NCBI RefSeq assembly: GCF_002102185.1
Contig: NZ_LQOW01000022.1
Span: forward strand, 1-60,559
DNA from: Mycobacterium fragae
GTDB lineage: Bacteria > Actinomycetota > Actinomycetes > Mycobacteriales > Mycobacteriaceae
DNA: 60,559 nt
Direction: 5' to 3'
Each line of letters opens with the position of its first letter. The stretch's first letter is position 1. Of this stretch, positions 8,247 to 18,138 are shown in pieces. The position numbers and the translations under genes are program-made. Under the pieces are notes generated by a model. That model saw nothing but the letters and a program-made list of their open reading frames with translations. It was not told where the DNA came from and made no database searches.

Positions 8247-8653
8247 CTGGGCAGTGGTGCACCGCAGGGCAACACGCCGTTCATCGGTCCGGCGTTGCCC
8301 GGTGCCGGACTGACGAATTGATCGACTTGGGTTGCGACATTGTCGTCCACGTCGATTTCGCAGTGCACCTTTGCCGAATACGGCCAGCGGATCACCACTT
8401 GCATACCGGCCTTGGCCGGGTCATCCAGGACGGTGTTGGCCTCGAATGTGTTGCCGGGGATGGAGTTCAACGAAGCGGTGTTCATTTGGTTGTTGTTGGT
8501 CACGAACGTGGCCTGGCCGCCGGGGGCCACTCCGTCGATTCGCGCAATGTAGGTGATGTTGTGCAGCTCGGCACGTGCGGTTGCGGGAGCCAGCTGGGAG
8601 CTGATCACGGCGCCCAGCAGAGCGGAGAGCGCCATCGGCTTGGTAGAGCTCAT
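8243..8653 (-). CDS. Small exported protein, function unknown
   Basis: This 136-aa protein has a signal peptide: basic MSSTK, a hydrophobic core with ALLGAV, and a probable signal-peptidase I site ATARA-E near residue 28. The mature part is about 108 aa with two cysteines (VHCEID and LPCGAP) that could form a disulfide. It contains N/Q-rich turns and resembles conserved mycobacterial secreted hypotheticals, but I do not recognise a named family. It lies 11 nt downstream of the Fpg/Nei gene on the same strand, so it is probably co-transcribed with the repair operon. Whether that reflects function is unclear. Confidence 0.7.
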   Translation of the reverse strand: MSSTKPMALSALLGAVISSQLAPATARAELHNITYIARIDGVAPGGQATFVTNNNQMNTASLNSIPGNTFEANTVLDDPAKAGMQVVIRWPYSAKVHCEIDVDDNVATQVDQFVSPAPGNAGPMNGVLPCGAPLPS

Positions 8654-8664
8654 GACTGCAGACC

Positions 8665-9459
8665 TTACCGTCCCGTGCGCCGGTCCGGTTGACAGCGTGG
8701 ACACCACACCGACGTTCGGCCGCCGATGCGACCACGGGCAAGCCGCACACCACAGCGGGGGCAGCTCGGATCCGGTTCGTCGCGGGCACCGGTGATCCAC
8801 CGCGACAGCCCGGGCACTCGGCCGTGTCGCACCGAGGTGCGCAGCACGCCGGTCATCGCCGTGTGCAACCGCTTGAGCTCGTCGTCGTCCAACTCGGCAA
8901 CTGGAAGAGAGGGATACAGCCGGGCACGCCAGCAGATTTCGTCGGTGAGGAGGTTGCCGAGCCCGGCGATCACAGACTGGTCCATCAGTGTCGGTTTCAG
9001 GCTGCCGCGACGCCCGGACAGCACCTCGCGGAAGGCGCGCAGGCCAAGGCCCAATGCATCGGGACCCTGCGGACCCGTGACGTCCGCGATGTCGTCTTCG
9101 GAATCGGCCAGCCAAACACCGCGCAACTTGCGCAGGTCGGCATAGCGCAGTTCGCCGCGATCCAGCGATACCACCAGCCGCTCATACCCCATTGGGTCCG
9201 CGCCGTCTGCGGCGTAGTAGGGATGGCCGGTCATACCGCTGTGCACCAGCATCGTCGGGCCGTCGGTCGGCAAGATCAGCCACTTGCCGTGCCGGCGCGG
9301 AGCACCGAAGCGGTGACCGACCAGCCGGCGTTCGAACGCGTGAGCGCTGGTGTTGCGCAGAATGCCGGGATCGCGCACCTCCACCTGCCGAATCCGGCGG
9401 CCGGGCAGCGGGCCTGACAGCTCGCGCCGAAACCCTTCCACGTCAGGCAGTTCAGGCAC
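8665..9459 (-). CDS. Fpg/Nei-family DNA glycosylase/AP lyase
   Basis: This 264-aa enzyme excises oxidised bases and nicks the AP site. The invariant N-terminus MPELPDVE supplies the catalytic Pro2 and Glu3, and the conserved lysine is in RRHGKWLIL. A helix-two-turn-helix follows (SVIAGLGNLLTDEICW), and the C-terminal zinc finger is C-x2-C-x16-C-x2-C (CPRC...CPRC). Substrate preference (8-oxoG or oxidised pyrimidines) cannot be settled from sequence, so no symbol is given. The GTG start overlaps the end of the primase-polymerase gene by 8 nt. The fused order of LIG, POL and a glycosylase suggests gap processing after base excision. Confidence 0.9.
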   Translation of the reverse strand: MPELPDVEGFRRELSGPLPGRRIRQVEVRDPGILRNTSAHAFERRLVGHRFGAPRRHGKWLILPTDGPTMLVHSGMTGHPYYAADGADPMGYERLVVSLDRGELRYADLRKLRGVWLADSEDDIADVTGPQGPDALGLGLRAFREVLSGRRGSLKPTLMDQSVIAGLGNLLTDEICWRARLYPSLPVAELDDDELKRLHTAMTGVLRTSVRHGRVPGLSRWITGARDEPDPSCPRCGVRLARGRIGGRTSVWCPRCQPDRRTGR

Positions 9460-10354
9460 GCAGTTTCGCCACCCGCTTGGCCGGCGCGGTCAATGAGCGG
9501 GCGTGCCGTGACATGTCGGCCCACGGATCGCGTTGTCCCGTCATCCGTTTGGGAACGTCGCGGATGGTGAACCGGTCGGCGCGCATGCCACGGCTGTCCA
9601 GCTCATCCCATTCCAGCGGGGTGGCCACCGGGGCACCGGCGCGAGCCCGCACCGAATATGACGCAACCGCAGTCTGCGCGTAGGCATTCCGCATCACATC
9701 CAAATACACCCGGCCGTCGCGTTTGTCCTTGCGGGCTTCCACGGTTCGGTGCGCGGGATCGTCGGAGACCACCACCTCGGCGACATCGCGGGCGAACTGA
9801 CGGACGGTGTCGAAGTCGGCGTCGCCGCGCAGCGGTGCCACCACGTGCAGCCCGCGCGACCCGGTGGTCTGCACATAGCGGGCCAGGCCGAGGTCGTCCA
9901 GCACCGCGGCCACTGTGCGGGCCGTCGCCCGCACCACCGCGAAATCGCCGTCGGACGGATCGAGGTCGAAGACGAGCCGGTCTGGTGTCTGCAGCCTGGC
10001 CCGCCGCGATTGCCAGCTATGCAACGTGATGCAGTTCTGGTTGGCCAACCACGCCAGCGCCTCTCGGCGTTCGGCCACCGGATGCACCACGGTGCCGCCC
10101 TCTTTGGCGACTTCTGCGCGGGTCATCCAGTCTGGCAGCGAATCGGCGAAATCCTGTTGGACGAAGCCTTGTTGGCCGATGCCGCGGGGGAACCGTTGCA
10201 CGGTCAGCGGCCGGCCCTTGAGGTGCGGGAGCATCGTGTCGGCAACTTCGCAGTAGTAGTCGACAAGGTCGCGCTTGGTGATGCCTTTCTTGGCGGAGGA
10301 GTCGGGGAACAGCACCCGGTCCGGATGGGTGACGTCAACGTCGATGTGCGGCAT
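9452..10354 (-). CDS. Stand-alone LigD-type primase-polymerase (POL domain)
   Basis: This 300-aa archaeo-eukaryotic primase-family polymerase matches the POL domain of LigD. The catalytic acidic motif is in LVFDLDPSDGDF (about residues 126-137). The nucleotide-binding motif is TTGSRGLHVVAPL, and the downstream RNAYAQTAVASYSVRARAGA is diagnostic. Such enzymes add templated or non-templated ribo-/deoxynucleotides at gaps and breaks. No PE or ligase domain is fused. The ATG overlaps the ligase stop (TGATG). The closest functional analogues in mycobacteria are Prim-PolC/PolD proteins that work with LigC; a ku gene is not present in the window. Confidence 0.93.
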   Translation of the reverse strand: MPHIDVDVTHPDRVLFPDSSAKKGITKRDLVDYYCEVADTMLPHLKGRPLTVQRFPRGIGQQGFVQQDFADSLPDWMTRAEVAKEGGTVVHPVAERREALAWLANQNCITLHSWQSRRARLQTPDRLVFDLDPSDGDFAVVRATARTVAAVLDDLGLARYVQTTGSRGLHVVAPLRGDADFDTVRQFARDVAEVVVSDDPAHRTVEARKDKRDGRVYLDVMRNAYAQTAVASYSVRARAGAPVATPLEWDELDSRGMRADRFTIRDVPKRMTGQRDPWADMSRHARSLTAPAKRVAKLRA

Positions 10355-11328
10355 CAGCGGGTCTCCCTTACGACGTCGCCGGCGTCCTTGTCGGTACGCA
10401 GGCCTTGGTAGCGCGGGTGGCGCAGCTTACCGTCGCGCGTCCATTCGGTGAACCCGATTTGGGCCACCAACTCCGGGCGCACCCATCGCGCGCCGATCTC
10501 ACGCACCAGTCCACGGGTGAAGGGCGGTGCGTCCTGTTCGATGGCCGACATTCGCTTGTGCAGACTGCGCAGCGTGGCTTCATCGAACCCGGTGCCCACC
10601 TTGCCGGCGTAGACCAAGTCGCGGCCCTCGTGGTAGCCGATCAGCAGCGCGCCCAACTCGATTCGGCTGCCCTTTGGGGCCGTGTAGCCGCCGATCACGA
10701 ATTCCTGGTCGCGCACGCACTTGAACTTCAACCAGTTCGGCGAGCGGCGGCCGTCATAGGGCGAGTCGGCGAGTTTGGCGATCACCCCTTCGTCGCCTCG
10801 CCGGCACGCAGCCTGGTAGGCGGCAATGCCGTCCTCAACGCGGTGCGGTGTGTAACGCAGCGGATCACCGCATTGAATTTCGGTGCGCAGCAGTCGTTTA
10901 CGATCGGCCAAGGGCAGTGCGGTGGTGCACTTTCCGTTCAGGTGCAGTAGGTCGAACAGATAGTAGTAGACCGGGATTCCGGTCGCCCGGGCCTGTTTGG
11001 CATCGGTGAGGCCCAGCCGCCCCTGCAGCCGGGCGAAGCTGGTGCGGCGTCCCTCGAACGCGACGACCTCGCCGTCGACGACGAACCGCGTGCTGCGCTG
11101 GCCGGCAAGCGCGTCAACGAGTTCCGGGTAGGTGCCGTTGAGCGGCTGGCGATTCCGGGACAACAGCCGCACCCGGTCGCCGTCGCGAAACGCCAGGCAA
11201 CGCATCCCGTCGAACTTGCGCTCGAAGATCCATTTCGGGTCGGAGAACCGCCTGTCCGTCAGGGTGGCGAGGGTGGGAGCGCGCCACTCGGGCACCGGCT
11301 CGTCGGGCAGATCGGCGAAAGCCGTCAC
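10354..11328 (-). CDS. ATP-dependent DNA ligase, LigC/LigD-LIG type
   Basis: This 324-aa ligase has an adenylation domain and an OB fold but no N-terminal DNA-binding domain, the size of a LigC or LigD LIG module. Motif I is ERKFDGMR (nucleophilic lysine about residue 38), and motif III-like residues are FYLFDLLHL-type (YYLFDLLHLNG). Motif IV is GVIAKLADSPYDGRRSPNW, motif V is WLKFKC, and the C-terminal OB segment ends FTEWTRDGKLRHPRYQGLR. The ATG overlaps the PE gene stop by 4 nt. It seals nicks with 3'-ribo- or deoxy-termini after POL filling; this role is inferred from the family. Confidence 0.93.
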   Translation of the reverse strand: MTAFADLPDEPVPEWRAPTLATLTDRRFSDPKWIFERKFDGMRCLAFRDGDRVRLLSRNRQPLNGTYPELVDALAGQRSTRFVVDGEVVAFEGRRTSFARLQGRLGLTDAKQARATGIPVYYYLFDLLHLNGKCTTALPLADRKRLLRTEIQCGDPLRYTPHRVEDGIAAYQAACRRGDEGVIAKLADSPYDGRRSPNWLKFKCVRDQEFVIGGYTAPKGSRIELGALLIGYHEGRDLVYAGKVGTGFDEATLRSLHKRMSAIEQDAPPFTRGLVREIGARWVRPELVAQIGFTEWTRDGKLRHPRYQGLRTDKDAGDVVRETR

Positions 11329-11888
11329 GACAGGTCATCCAGCGTGCGCCCGGACAGCACCGATTCCGGCTGGCTGCGCACCGGCTTGCGCCGGGCGTCG
11401 GCGTCCTCGTCTCGGCGCTTGACCAGCAGCCAGGTTTCCTCCTTGCCCTCCCGAATCCGGGTGAGCGCGTAGCCGCCGCGCAGCTTCTCGCCGTCCAAGC
11501 GAACCGACATGTGGCCGCGTTCGAGGCATTCGGTCATTTCATGCGTGGTCGCGTTGGCGTACGTGCCGTGATCCCAGACGATGACGCCGCCGGCGCCGTA
11601 CTCGCCTTGGGGGATCACTCCCTCAAACGTCGCGTACTCCAATGGATGGTCCTCGGTGCGACGCGCCATCCGCCTGTCCTTCGGGTTGGTCGACGGGCCT
11701 TTGGGAATCGCCCAGGAGACGAGCACGCCATCGATCTCGAGGCGAAAGTCGTAATGGTCGGTGCGCGCCGCGTGGTGCTGGATGACGAAACGGGGGCCGT
11801 CCTTCCCGGCGCGCCGACGCGACCGCCGTCCGCGTGGCTCGGGGCTGCGCCCGGATCGTCGTTTCTTGCGGTACTCGTCTAAAGCCAT
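11325..11888 (-). CDS. Stand-alone LigD-type 3'-phosphoesterase (PE domain)
   Basis: This 187-aa protein corresponds to the PE domain of LigD, a Mn-dependent enzyme that removes 3'-phosphates and trims 3'-terminal ribonucleotides. The metal-binding signature is FVIQHHAARTDHYDFRLE (about residues 33-50), followed by WAIPKGPS, DHPLEYATFEG and VIPQGEYGAGGVIVWDHG. The basic N-terminal tail [20 protein letters not shown] is probably a DNA-binding extension. It is the first gene of the minus-strand repair operon, starting with ATG at 11888. Divergent transcription from the SDR gene leaves a 107-bp promoter region with no recognisable damage box. Confidence 0.93.
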   Translation of the reverse strand: MALDEYRKKRRSGRSPEPRGRRSRRRAGKDGPRFVIQHHAARTDHYDFRLEIDGVLVSWAIPKGPSTNPKDRRMARRTEDHPLEYATFEGVIPQGEYGAGGVIVWDHGTYANATTHEMTECLERGHMSVRLDGEKLRGGYALTRIREGKEETWLLVKRRDEDADARRKPVRSQPESVLSGRTLDDLS

Positions 11889-11995
11889 ATCTGGGAAGTA
11901 CCCACGAAATCGAGTAGCGAACTACCCTAGCCAGCCCACCGGGGCGGCACGACCATCGTTGGCCAGGCGGAATCGACGAGGGTGAGGGTTCGCAC

Positions 11996-13060
11996 ATGAA
12001 GGTTTTCTGCACCGGGGCGACCGGTTTCGTCGGCGCGCACACCGCATTGGCCTTGCTGGATGCGGGGCACGAGCTGCGGCTGCTCGTGCGCAACGAACCG
12101 GCGGCGCGGCAGTGGTTCGAGTCGCGCGGGCATCGCATCGAACGGTTCGTCACCGTCGACATCCGCGACAGAGCAGCCGTACAGCAGGCAATGGGCGGAT
12201 GCGACGCGGTGTTCCACGCTGCGGCGGTCGTGTCGCTCGACCCCCGCAAAGCCAACGAAACTTACGACACCAACGTCGGCGCGACGAAGGCCATGCTGGG
12301 CGCCGCATACACGCTCGGCATCGGCAACGTCCTGCATGTCTCCAGCCTCACCGCGCTGTTCCACCCGGGCGTGCCGCGCGTCGACGAATTCATGCCACTG
12401 GCCGACGCGACCGGCGCTTACTCGCGCTCCAAGCGCGACAGCGACCAGTACGCGCGCGAGCTGCAGCAGCTGGGCGCGCCGGTGCAGATCACGTATCCGG
12501 CCGGCGTCATCGGACCAGACGACCCCAACCTCAGCAGGCTCAATAGGGCGCTGGCCGGCTGGATCTGCCGGGTGCTGCCGCGCACCACGTCGGGCATCCA
12601 GGTTGTCGACGTGCGTGACCTAGCGCAGGCACACCGCTGGCTGTTGGAGCATCCGCCCGCGAGCGATTTCGAAGACGCGCGCTATATCGTGGGCGGCCGC
12701 TTCTATCCGTGGAGCGAGCTGCACCGACATCTCGAAACGCTACTGGGGCGGCGCCTCTTCAGCCCGCGTCTCGAGCCGGGGCTATTGCGTGCGATGGGCG
12801 CAACGGTGGATCGGATCAAGAGGGTGGTGCCGTTGGAGACGCAGATCTCGACCGAGTCCATGGCGATCACCACCCAATGGTCGCCCGGCACGTCGAGCCG
12901 CTTCCTGGCGAGGTCGGATCTGCGCTTCCGCTCCGGGGAAGAGACCTTCGGCGACACCATCCGCTGGATGGTCGAGGCCGGGCATATCCCCGCCAGGAAA
13001 GCCGGCCGGCTGGCCGGTTCCCCCAGCTCACCGCTCGACGCTAGGGACCCCGCCAGGTGA
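11996..13060 (+). CDS. NAD-dependent epimerase/dehydratase (extended SDR)
   Basis: This 354-aa extended short-chain dehydrogenase/reductase of the dihydroflavonol reductase/3beta-HSD-like type has a Rossmann glycine motif TGATGFVG at residues 6-13. DAVFHAAAVVS is the conserved strand-4 region, and the catalytic YSRSK has its serine in VSSLTALF. Substrate is unknown. ATG at 11996 is preceded by a purine-rich GAGGGTGAGGG ribosome-binding region. The 3' end overlaps the convergent DUF402 gene by 20 nt. Confidence 0.85.
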   Translation: MKVFCTGATGFVGAHTALALLDAGHELRLLVRNEPAARQWFESRGHRIERFVTVDIRDRAAVQQAMGGCDAVFHAAAVVSLDPRKANETYDTNVGATKAMLGAAYTLGIGNVLHVSSLTALFHPGVPRVDEFMPLADATGAYSRSKRDSDQYARELQQLGAPVQITYPAGVIGPDDPNLSRLNRALAGWICRVLPRTTSGIQVVDVRDLAQAHRWLLEHPPASDFEDARYIVGGRFYPWSELHRHLETLLGRRLFSPRLEPGLLRAMGATVDRIKRVVPLETQISTESMAITTQWSPGTSSRFLARSDLRFRSGEETFGDTIRWMVEAGHIPARKAGRLAGSPSSPLDARDPAR

Positions 13061-13556
13061 GCTCCATACCCTTTCCGGCCAGCCAGCGCTGTAGGTCATA
13101 GCCATGGCGGGCCAGGCCGTCGATGGCGGCGACGGCGCGGCGTAGTGCCCGCTCACCGACCTCGGGGGTCAGCAGCCCATGCCGAACCGCGTCTAGCAGC
13201 TCGTCGACGTCGGTCAGCTCAACGTCCCGGTCTGTGCGGACCTCGAGGTCGAGGTAATGGTCTTCGGAACGCCACCGGGCCGGGCCGGGCGTGTATTCGC
13301 CGACGTCGAGGTAGTAGTCGTGGTCGCGTTCGTGGCCCGGGCTGAAATGAAAGACCGTTACGCGTAGACCCAGCGACGGCAGCAACCACGACTCCAGGTA
13401 GTGGAACTGGGCGCGGCCGGGCGTCGGGCGCGCCATATACAGGCCCCACGGCCGCACGGTGTAGTCGTCGACGGCCCGCACGATGCCCTTGGGATCAGTG
13501 TTGGTGCGAGCAACCAGGTCGAACGTCTCGTTCTTTGGAGGGTGGATAGCAGCCAG
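13041..13556 (-). CDS. DUF402 family protein (Rv1632c-like)
   Basis: This DUF402-fold protein (FomD/nucleoside-phosphatase-like barrel) has [23 protein letters not shown] and [11 protein letters not shown]...W, with acidic metal-binding clusters ([19 protein letters not shown]). Such proteins may hydrolyse nucleotides or RNA-related substrates, but the cellular function here is unknown. The start is awkward: the family-like [10 protein letters not shown] region has no upstream ATG/GTG/TTG close by. CTG at 13556 is taken. Alternatives are GTG at 13481 (146 aa, near the recalled Rv1632c length) or ATG at 13637, which would overlap the divergent uvrB start by 21 nt. Confidence 0.8.
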   Translation of the reverse strand: MAAIHPPKNETFDLVARTNTDPKGIVRAVDDYTVRPWGLYMARPTPGRAQFHYLESWLLPSLGLRVTVFHFSPGHERDHDYYLDVGEYTPGPARWRSEDHYLDLEVRTDRDVELTDVDELLDAVRHGLLTPEVGERALRRAVAAIDGLARHGYDLQRWLAGKGMELTWRGP

Positions 13557-13586
13557 GATAGGCCCCGCCGCGGCGGGGAAGGATAT

Positions 13587-13609
13587 CTGTCGGTGCGGGG
13601 TTCTACCCT
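13587..13609 (+). promoter_or_regulatory. RecA-NDp/PafBC-type DNA-damage promoter of uvrB
   Basis: CTGTCGGTG (13587-13595), an 8-bp spacer and TACCCT (13604-13609) match the mycobacterial damage-inducible consensus TTGTCRGTG-N8-TAnnnT at all but the first base. The uvrB ATG at 13617 starts 7 nt past the -10, so the mRNA would be leaderless. PafBC is the activator known for this promoter class. Confidence 0.8.
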
Positions 13610-13616
13610 GGTGAAC

Positions 13617-15785
<2,169 letters not shown>

Positions 15786-15806
15786 CGGCGCGGGGCGCGG
15801 CTTGAT

Positions 15807-15822
15807 CTCAACCGCGGTTGAG
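15807..15822. promoter_or_regulatory. 16-bp perfect palindromic operator before the MFS gene
   Basis: CTCAACCGCGGTTGAG is an exact palindrome located 8 nt before the MFS start codon and 21 nt after the uvrB stop. The short core, lack of a loop and absence of a T-tract argue for a dimeric repressor site (TetR or MarR class) rather than a terminator. No regulator gene adjoins it. Confidence 0.6.
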
Positions 15823-15830
15823 CCCATACG

Positions 15831-17258
15831 GTGGTGGACGTGACCGCGACGACCACCACTACCGACACCGGCAGTTGGCGTGCGCTGCTTGGCCGCAACT
15901 ATCTGGGCACCTCGACGCTGCTTGCCGGCGGGGTGGCGCTGTATGCCACCAATGAGTTCCTGACCATCAGCCTGCTGCCCAGCACGGTCGCCGAGATCGG
16001 CGGCGAACGTCTGTATGCCTGGGTGACCACGCTGTATCTGGTGGGATCGGTGGTCGCGGCCACGACGGTCTACACCGCGCTGCAGCGGATCGGGGCCCGT
16101 TCCGCGTATCTGCTCGGACTGGCCGTGTTCGGCATCGGCAGCATGGTGTGCGCAGCCGCCCCGACCATGGAGGTGCTAGTGGCCGGCCGCACGCTGCAGG
16201 GCGCGGCAGGCGGCCTGCTTGCCGGCCTGGGATATGCGGTCATCAACGCCGCCTTGCCGCGCTCGCTGTGGACGCGGGCTTCGGCGCTGGTGTCGGCGAT
16301 GTGGGGTGTGGCGACTGTGGTCGGGCCCGCGATGGGTGGGCTATTCGCCCAATTCGGGCTGTGGCGCTGGGCGTTCGGCGCGGTGGCGGTGCTGACCGCG
16401 GCGATGGGCCTGCTGGTCCCCGTAGTGCTGGCCGCGGGCCGGGTCGCGCCGACCGAAACCCTGCCGGCGCTCAAGGTGCCGGTGTCGTCGCTGTTACTGC
16501 TGGGCGCCGCGGCATTGGCGGTCAGCGTCGCCCAAGTGCCGCACAACAACATCGCCACCGGCGGGTTGCTGGCCGCGGCCGCGCTCCTGGTCGTGTCGTT
16601 CTTGGTCCTCGATCGGCGGCGACCCGCAGCGGTGTTGCCGCCCAGCGCATTTGGCTCCGGTCCGCTGAAGTGGATCTACCTGACCATGGCGCTCGTGATG
16701 GCCGCGGCGATGGTCGACATGTATGTGCCGCTGTTCGGTCAGCGGCTGGCCCATCTGACTCCGGTGGTGGCCGGCTTTCTGGGGGCGGCGCTGGCAGTGG
16801 GCTGGACGGTCAGCGAGATCCTCAGCGCATCGCTTGGCAGCAGACGCGTCATTGCCGGGGTGGTCGCGGCGGCGCCGCTGATCATGGCCGTCGGCCTGGG
16901 GTTGGGCGCGGTCACCCAAGTCGACAACGCTCCGGTCTCGGTCGTCGCCTTGTGGGCGTTCGCGCTGCTGATCACCGGAGTTGGTATCGGGGTGGCCTGG
17001 CCGCATCTTTCGGCGTGGGCGATGGCCTGCGTCGACGATCCCGCCGAGGGCAGCGCCGCGGCTGCCGCTATCAACGTGGTGCAGCTGATCTCCGGCGCGT
17101 TCGGCGCCGGGTTGGCCGGTGTCGTGGTCAACAGCACCGACGGCGGTGCCGTCATGGCGGCCCGCTGGCTGTTCGCGGTGTTCGCGGTGCTGGCAGCGGT
17201 CGGTGTACTGGCCTCCCACCGGGCCACCCGCGGCCAGAGCCGCGCGGCGGAAAGCTAA
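15831..17258 (+). CDS. MFS drug-efflux transporter (Rv1634-like)
   Basis: This 475-aa polytopic membrane protein has roughly 12-14 hydrophobic helices and the cytoplasmic N-terminus typical of the DHA2-type drug:proton antiporters. Conserved features include GRTLQGAAGGLLAGLGYAVI (motif C-like region), and a first helix LLAGGVALYATNEFLTISLLP with an acidic residue in the membrane. The M. tuberculosis homologue has been reported to export fluoroquinolones; the substrate here is inferred. GTG at 15831 follows the palindromic operator closely. The frame ends 10 nt before the next GTG start, so the next gene is probably co-transcribed. Confidence 0.9.
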   Translation: MVDVTATTTTTDTGSWRALLGRNYLGTSTLLAGGVALYATNEFLTISLLPSTVAEIGGERLYAWVTTLYLVGSVVAATTVYTALQRIGARSAYLLGLAVFGIGSMVCAAAPTMEVLVAGRTLQGAAGGLLAGLGYAVINAALPRSLWTRASALVSAMWGVATVVGPAMGGLFAQFGLWRWAFGAVAVLTAAMGLLVPVVLAAGRVAPTETLPALKVPVSSLLLLGAAALAVSVAQVPHNNIATGGLLAAAALLVVSFLVLDRRRPAAVLPPSAFGSGPLKWIYLTMALVMAAAMVDMYVPLFGQRLAHLTPVVAGFLGAALAVGWTVSEILSASLGSRRVIAGVVAAAPLIMAVGLGLGAVTQVDNAPVSVVALWAFALLITGVGIGVAWPHLSAWAMACVDDPAEGSAAAAAINVVQLISGAFGAGLAGVVVNSTDGGAVMAARWLFAVFAVLAAVGVLASHRATRGQSRAAES

Positions 17259-17268
17259 TCTCAGCCGC

Positions 17269-18138
17269 GTGGACGCTTTCGCTGCCGGGCGGCTGACCCG
17301 CGTACTGGACACCCTGCACTCGGTCGTGTATTTCGCGCCGGAAGCCAATGAGAAGTTCGGCGAACTCGGCTTCGATTTCCGCACCCACTACTTCGCCGGC
17401 CGGGCGGCGCCGATGGGCGCTGTTTCGGCGAATGTTGTTGCGGCGACGTTCTATAACTTCAACCCGCGATTGGTCGCAAGCGCGATCCCGGCTGCGTGGG
17501 AGCTGGCGTCGCCGCCGACGGTCACCCGGGTGCGCTATGAGATCGTCGCGTCAGTGCTGCCCCGGGTGCTCGGTGACGAGCTCACCGGCTCACCGGAGCT
17601 GGCCCGCGCAGCGGCGCTGTTGCGACGCGTCGCCGAGTCGATCCCCAACGCCGAGGGCCGGCCGCTATACGCCGCGCACGCCGAATTGCCCTGGCCCGAA
17701 ACACCTGTCGTGGCACTGTGGCACGCGATCACCCTGCTGCGTGAGTACCGTGGCGACGGGCACATCGCCGTCTTGGTGGCCAACCGGCTCAGCGGCTTGG
17801 AAGCGCTGATCACCCATGTGGCAACGGGAATCGGCTTCACCGCCGAATCCGCTCGGCGATTGCGGGGGTGGAGCCGCGAGGAGTGGAGCGCGACCGTCGA
17901 AAGCCTGACGTCGCAAGGTCTGCTGCATTGTGAGGGTGAGTTGACGCATGCCGGTACCGAGCTGCGGTCCAGGCTCGAGGACCTCACCGACGAGCTGGGT
18001 TATCCGCCGTGGCGGGCGCTGCCGGCAGACCAGGCCGATGAACTGATGGGTTTTGCCCAGGCGGCTCGTGCGGCTGTACAAGCGGCTGGAGCTTTTCCTG
18101 CGGGGGTGTTTGGACCGCGGCACGGTCAGCCCCGCTAG
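17269..18138 (+). CDS. SCO6745-like conserved actinobacterial protein
   Basis: This 289-aa soluble protein begins VDAFAAGRLTRVLDTLHSVVYFAPEA. I associate this N-terminus with the uncharacterised SCO6745 family; a winged-helix-like C-terminal half (SLTSQGLLHCEGELTHAG) hints at a MarR-type fold but no DNA-binding function is established. A conserved FRTHYFAGRAAPMGAVSANVVAATFYNFNP stretch lies near residue 35. GTG at 17269 is 10 nt after the MFS stop, suggesting an operon. Its last 155 bp overlap the 3' end of the convergent capA frame. I do not recall a gene at this position in M. tuberculosis. Confidence 0.75.
   Translation: MDAFAAGRLTRVLDTLHSVVYFAPEANEKFGELGFDFRTHYFAGRAAPMGAVSANVVAATFYNFNPRLVASAIPAAWELASPPTVTRVRYEIVASVLPRVLGDELTGSPELARAAALLRRVAESIPNAEGRPLYAAHAELPWPETPVVALWHAITLLREYRGDGHIAVLVANRLSGLEALITHVATGIGFTAESARRLRGWSREEWSATVESLTSQGLLHCEGELTHAGTELRSRLEDLTDELGYPPWRALPADQADELMGFAQAARAAVQAAGAFPAGVFGPRHGQPR

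Noticed and set aside
11889..11995. DNA-damage promoter for the split-LigD operon
   Set aside because: No TTGTCRGTG-N8-TAnnnT or LexA box is visible on the minus strand in this gap.
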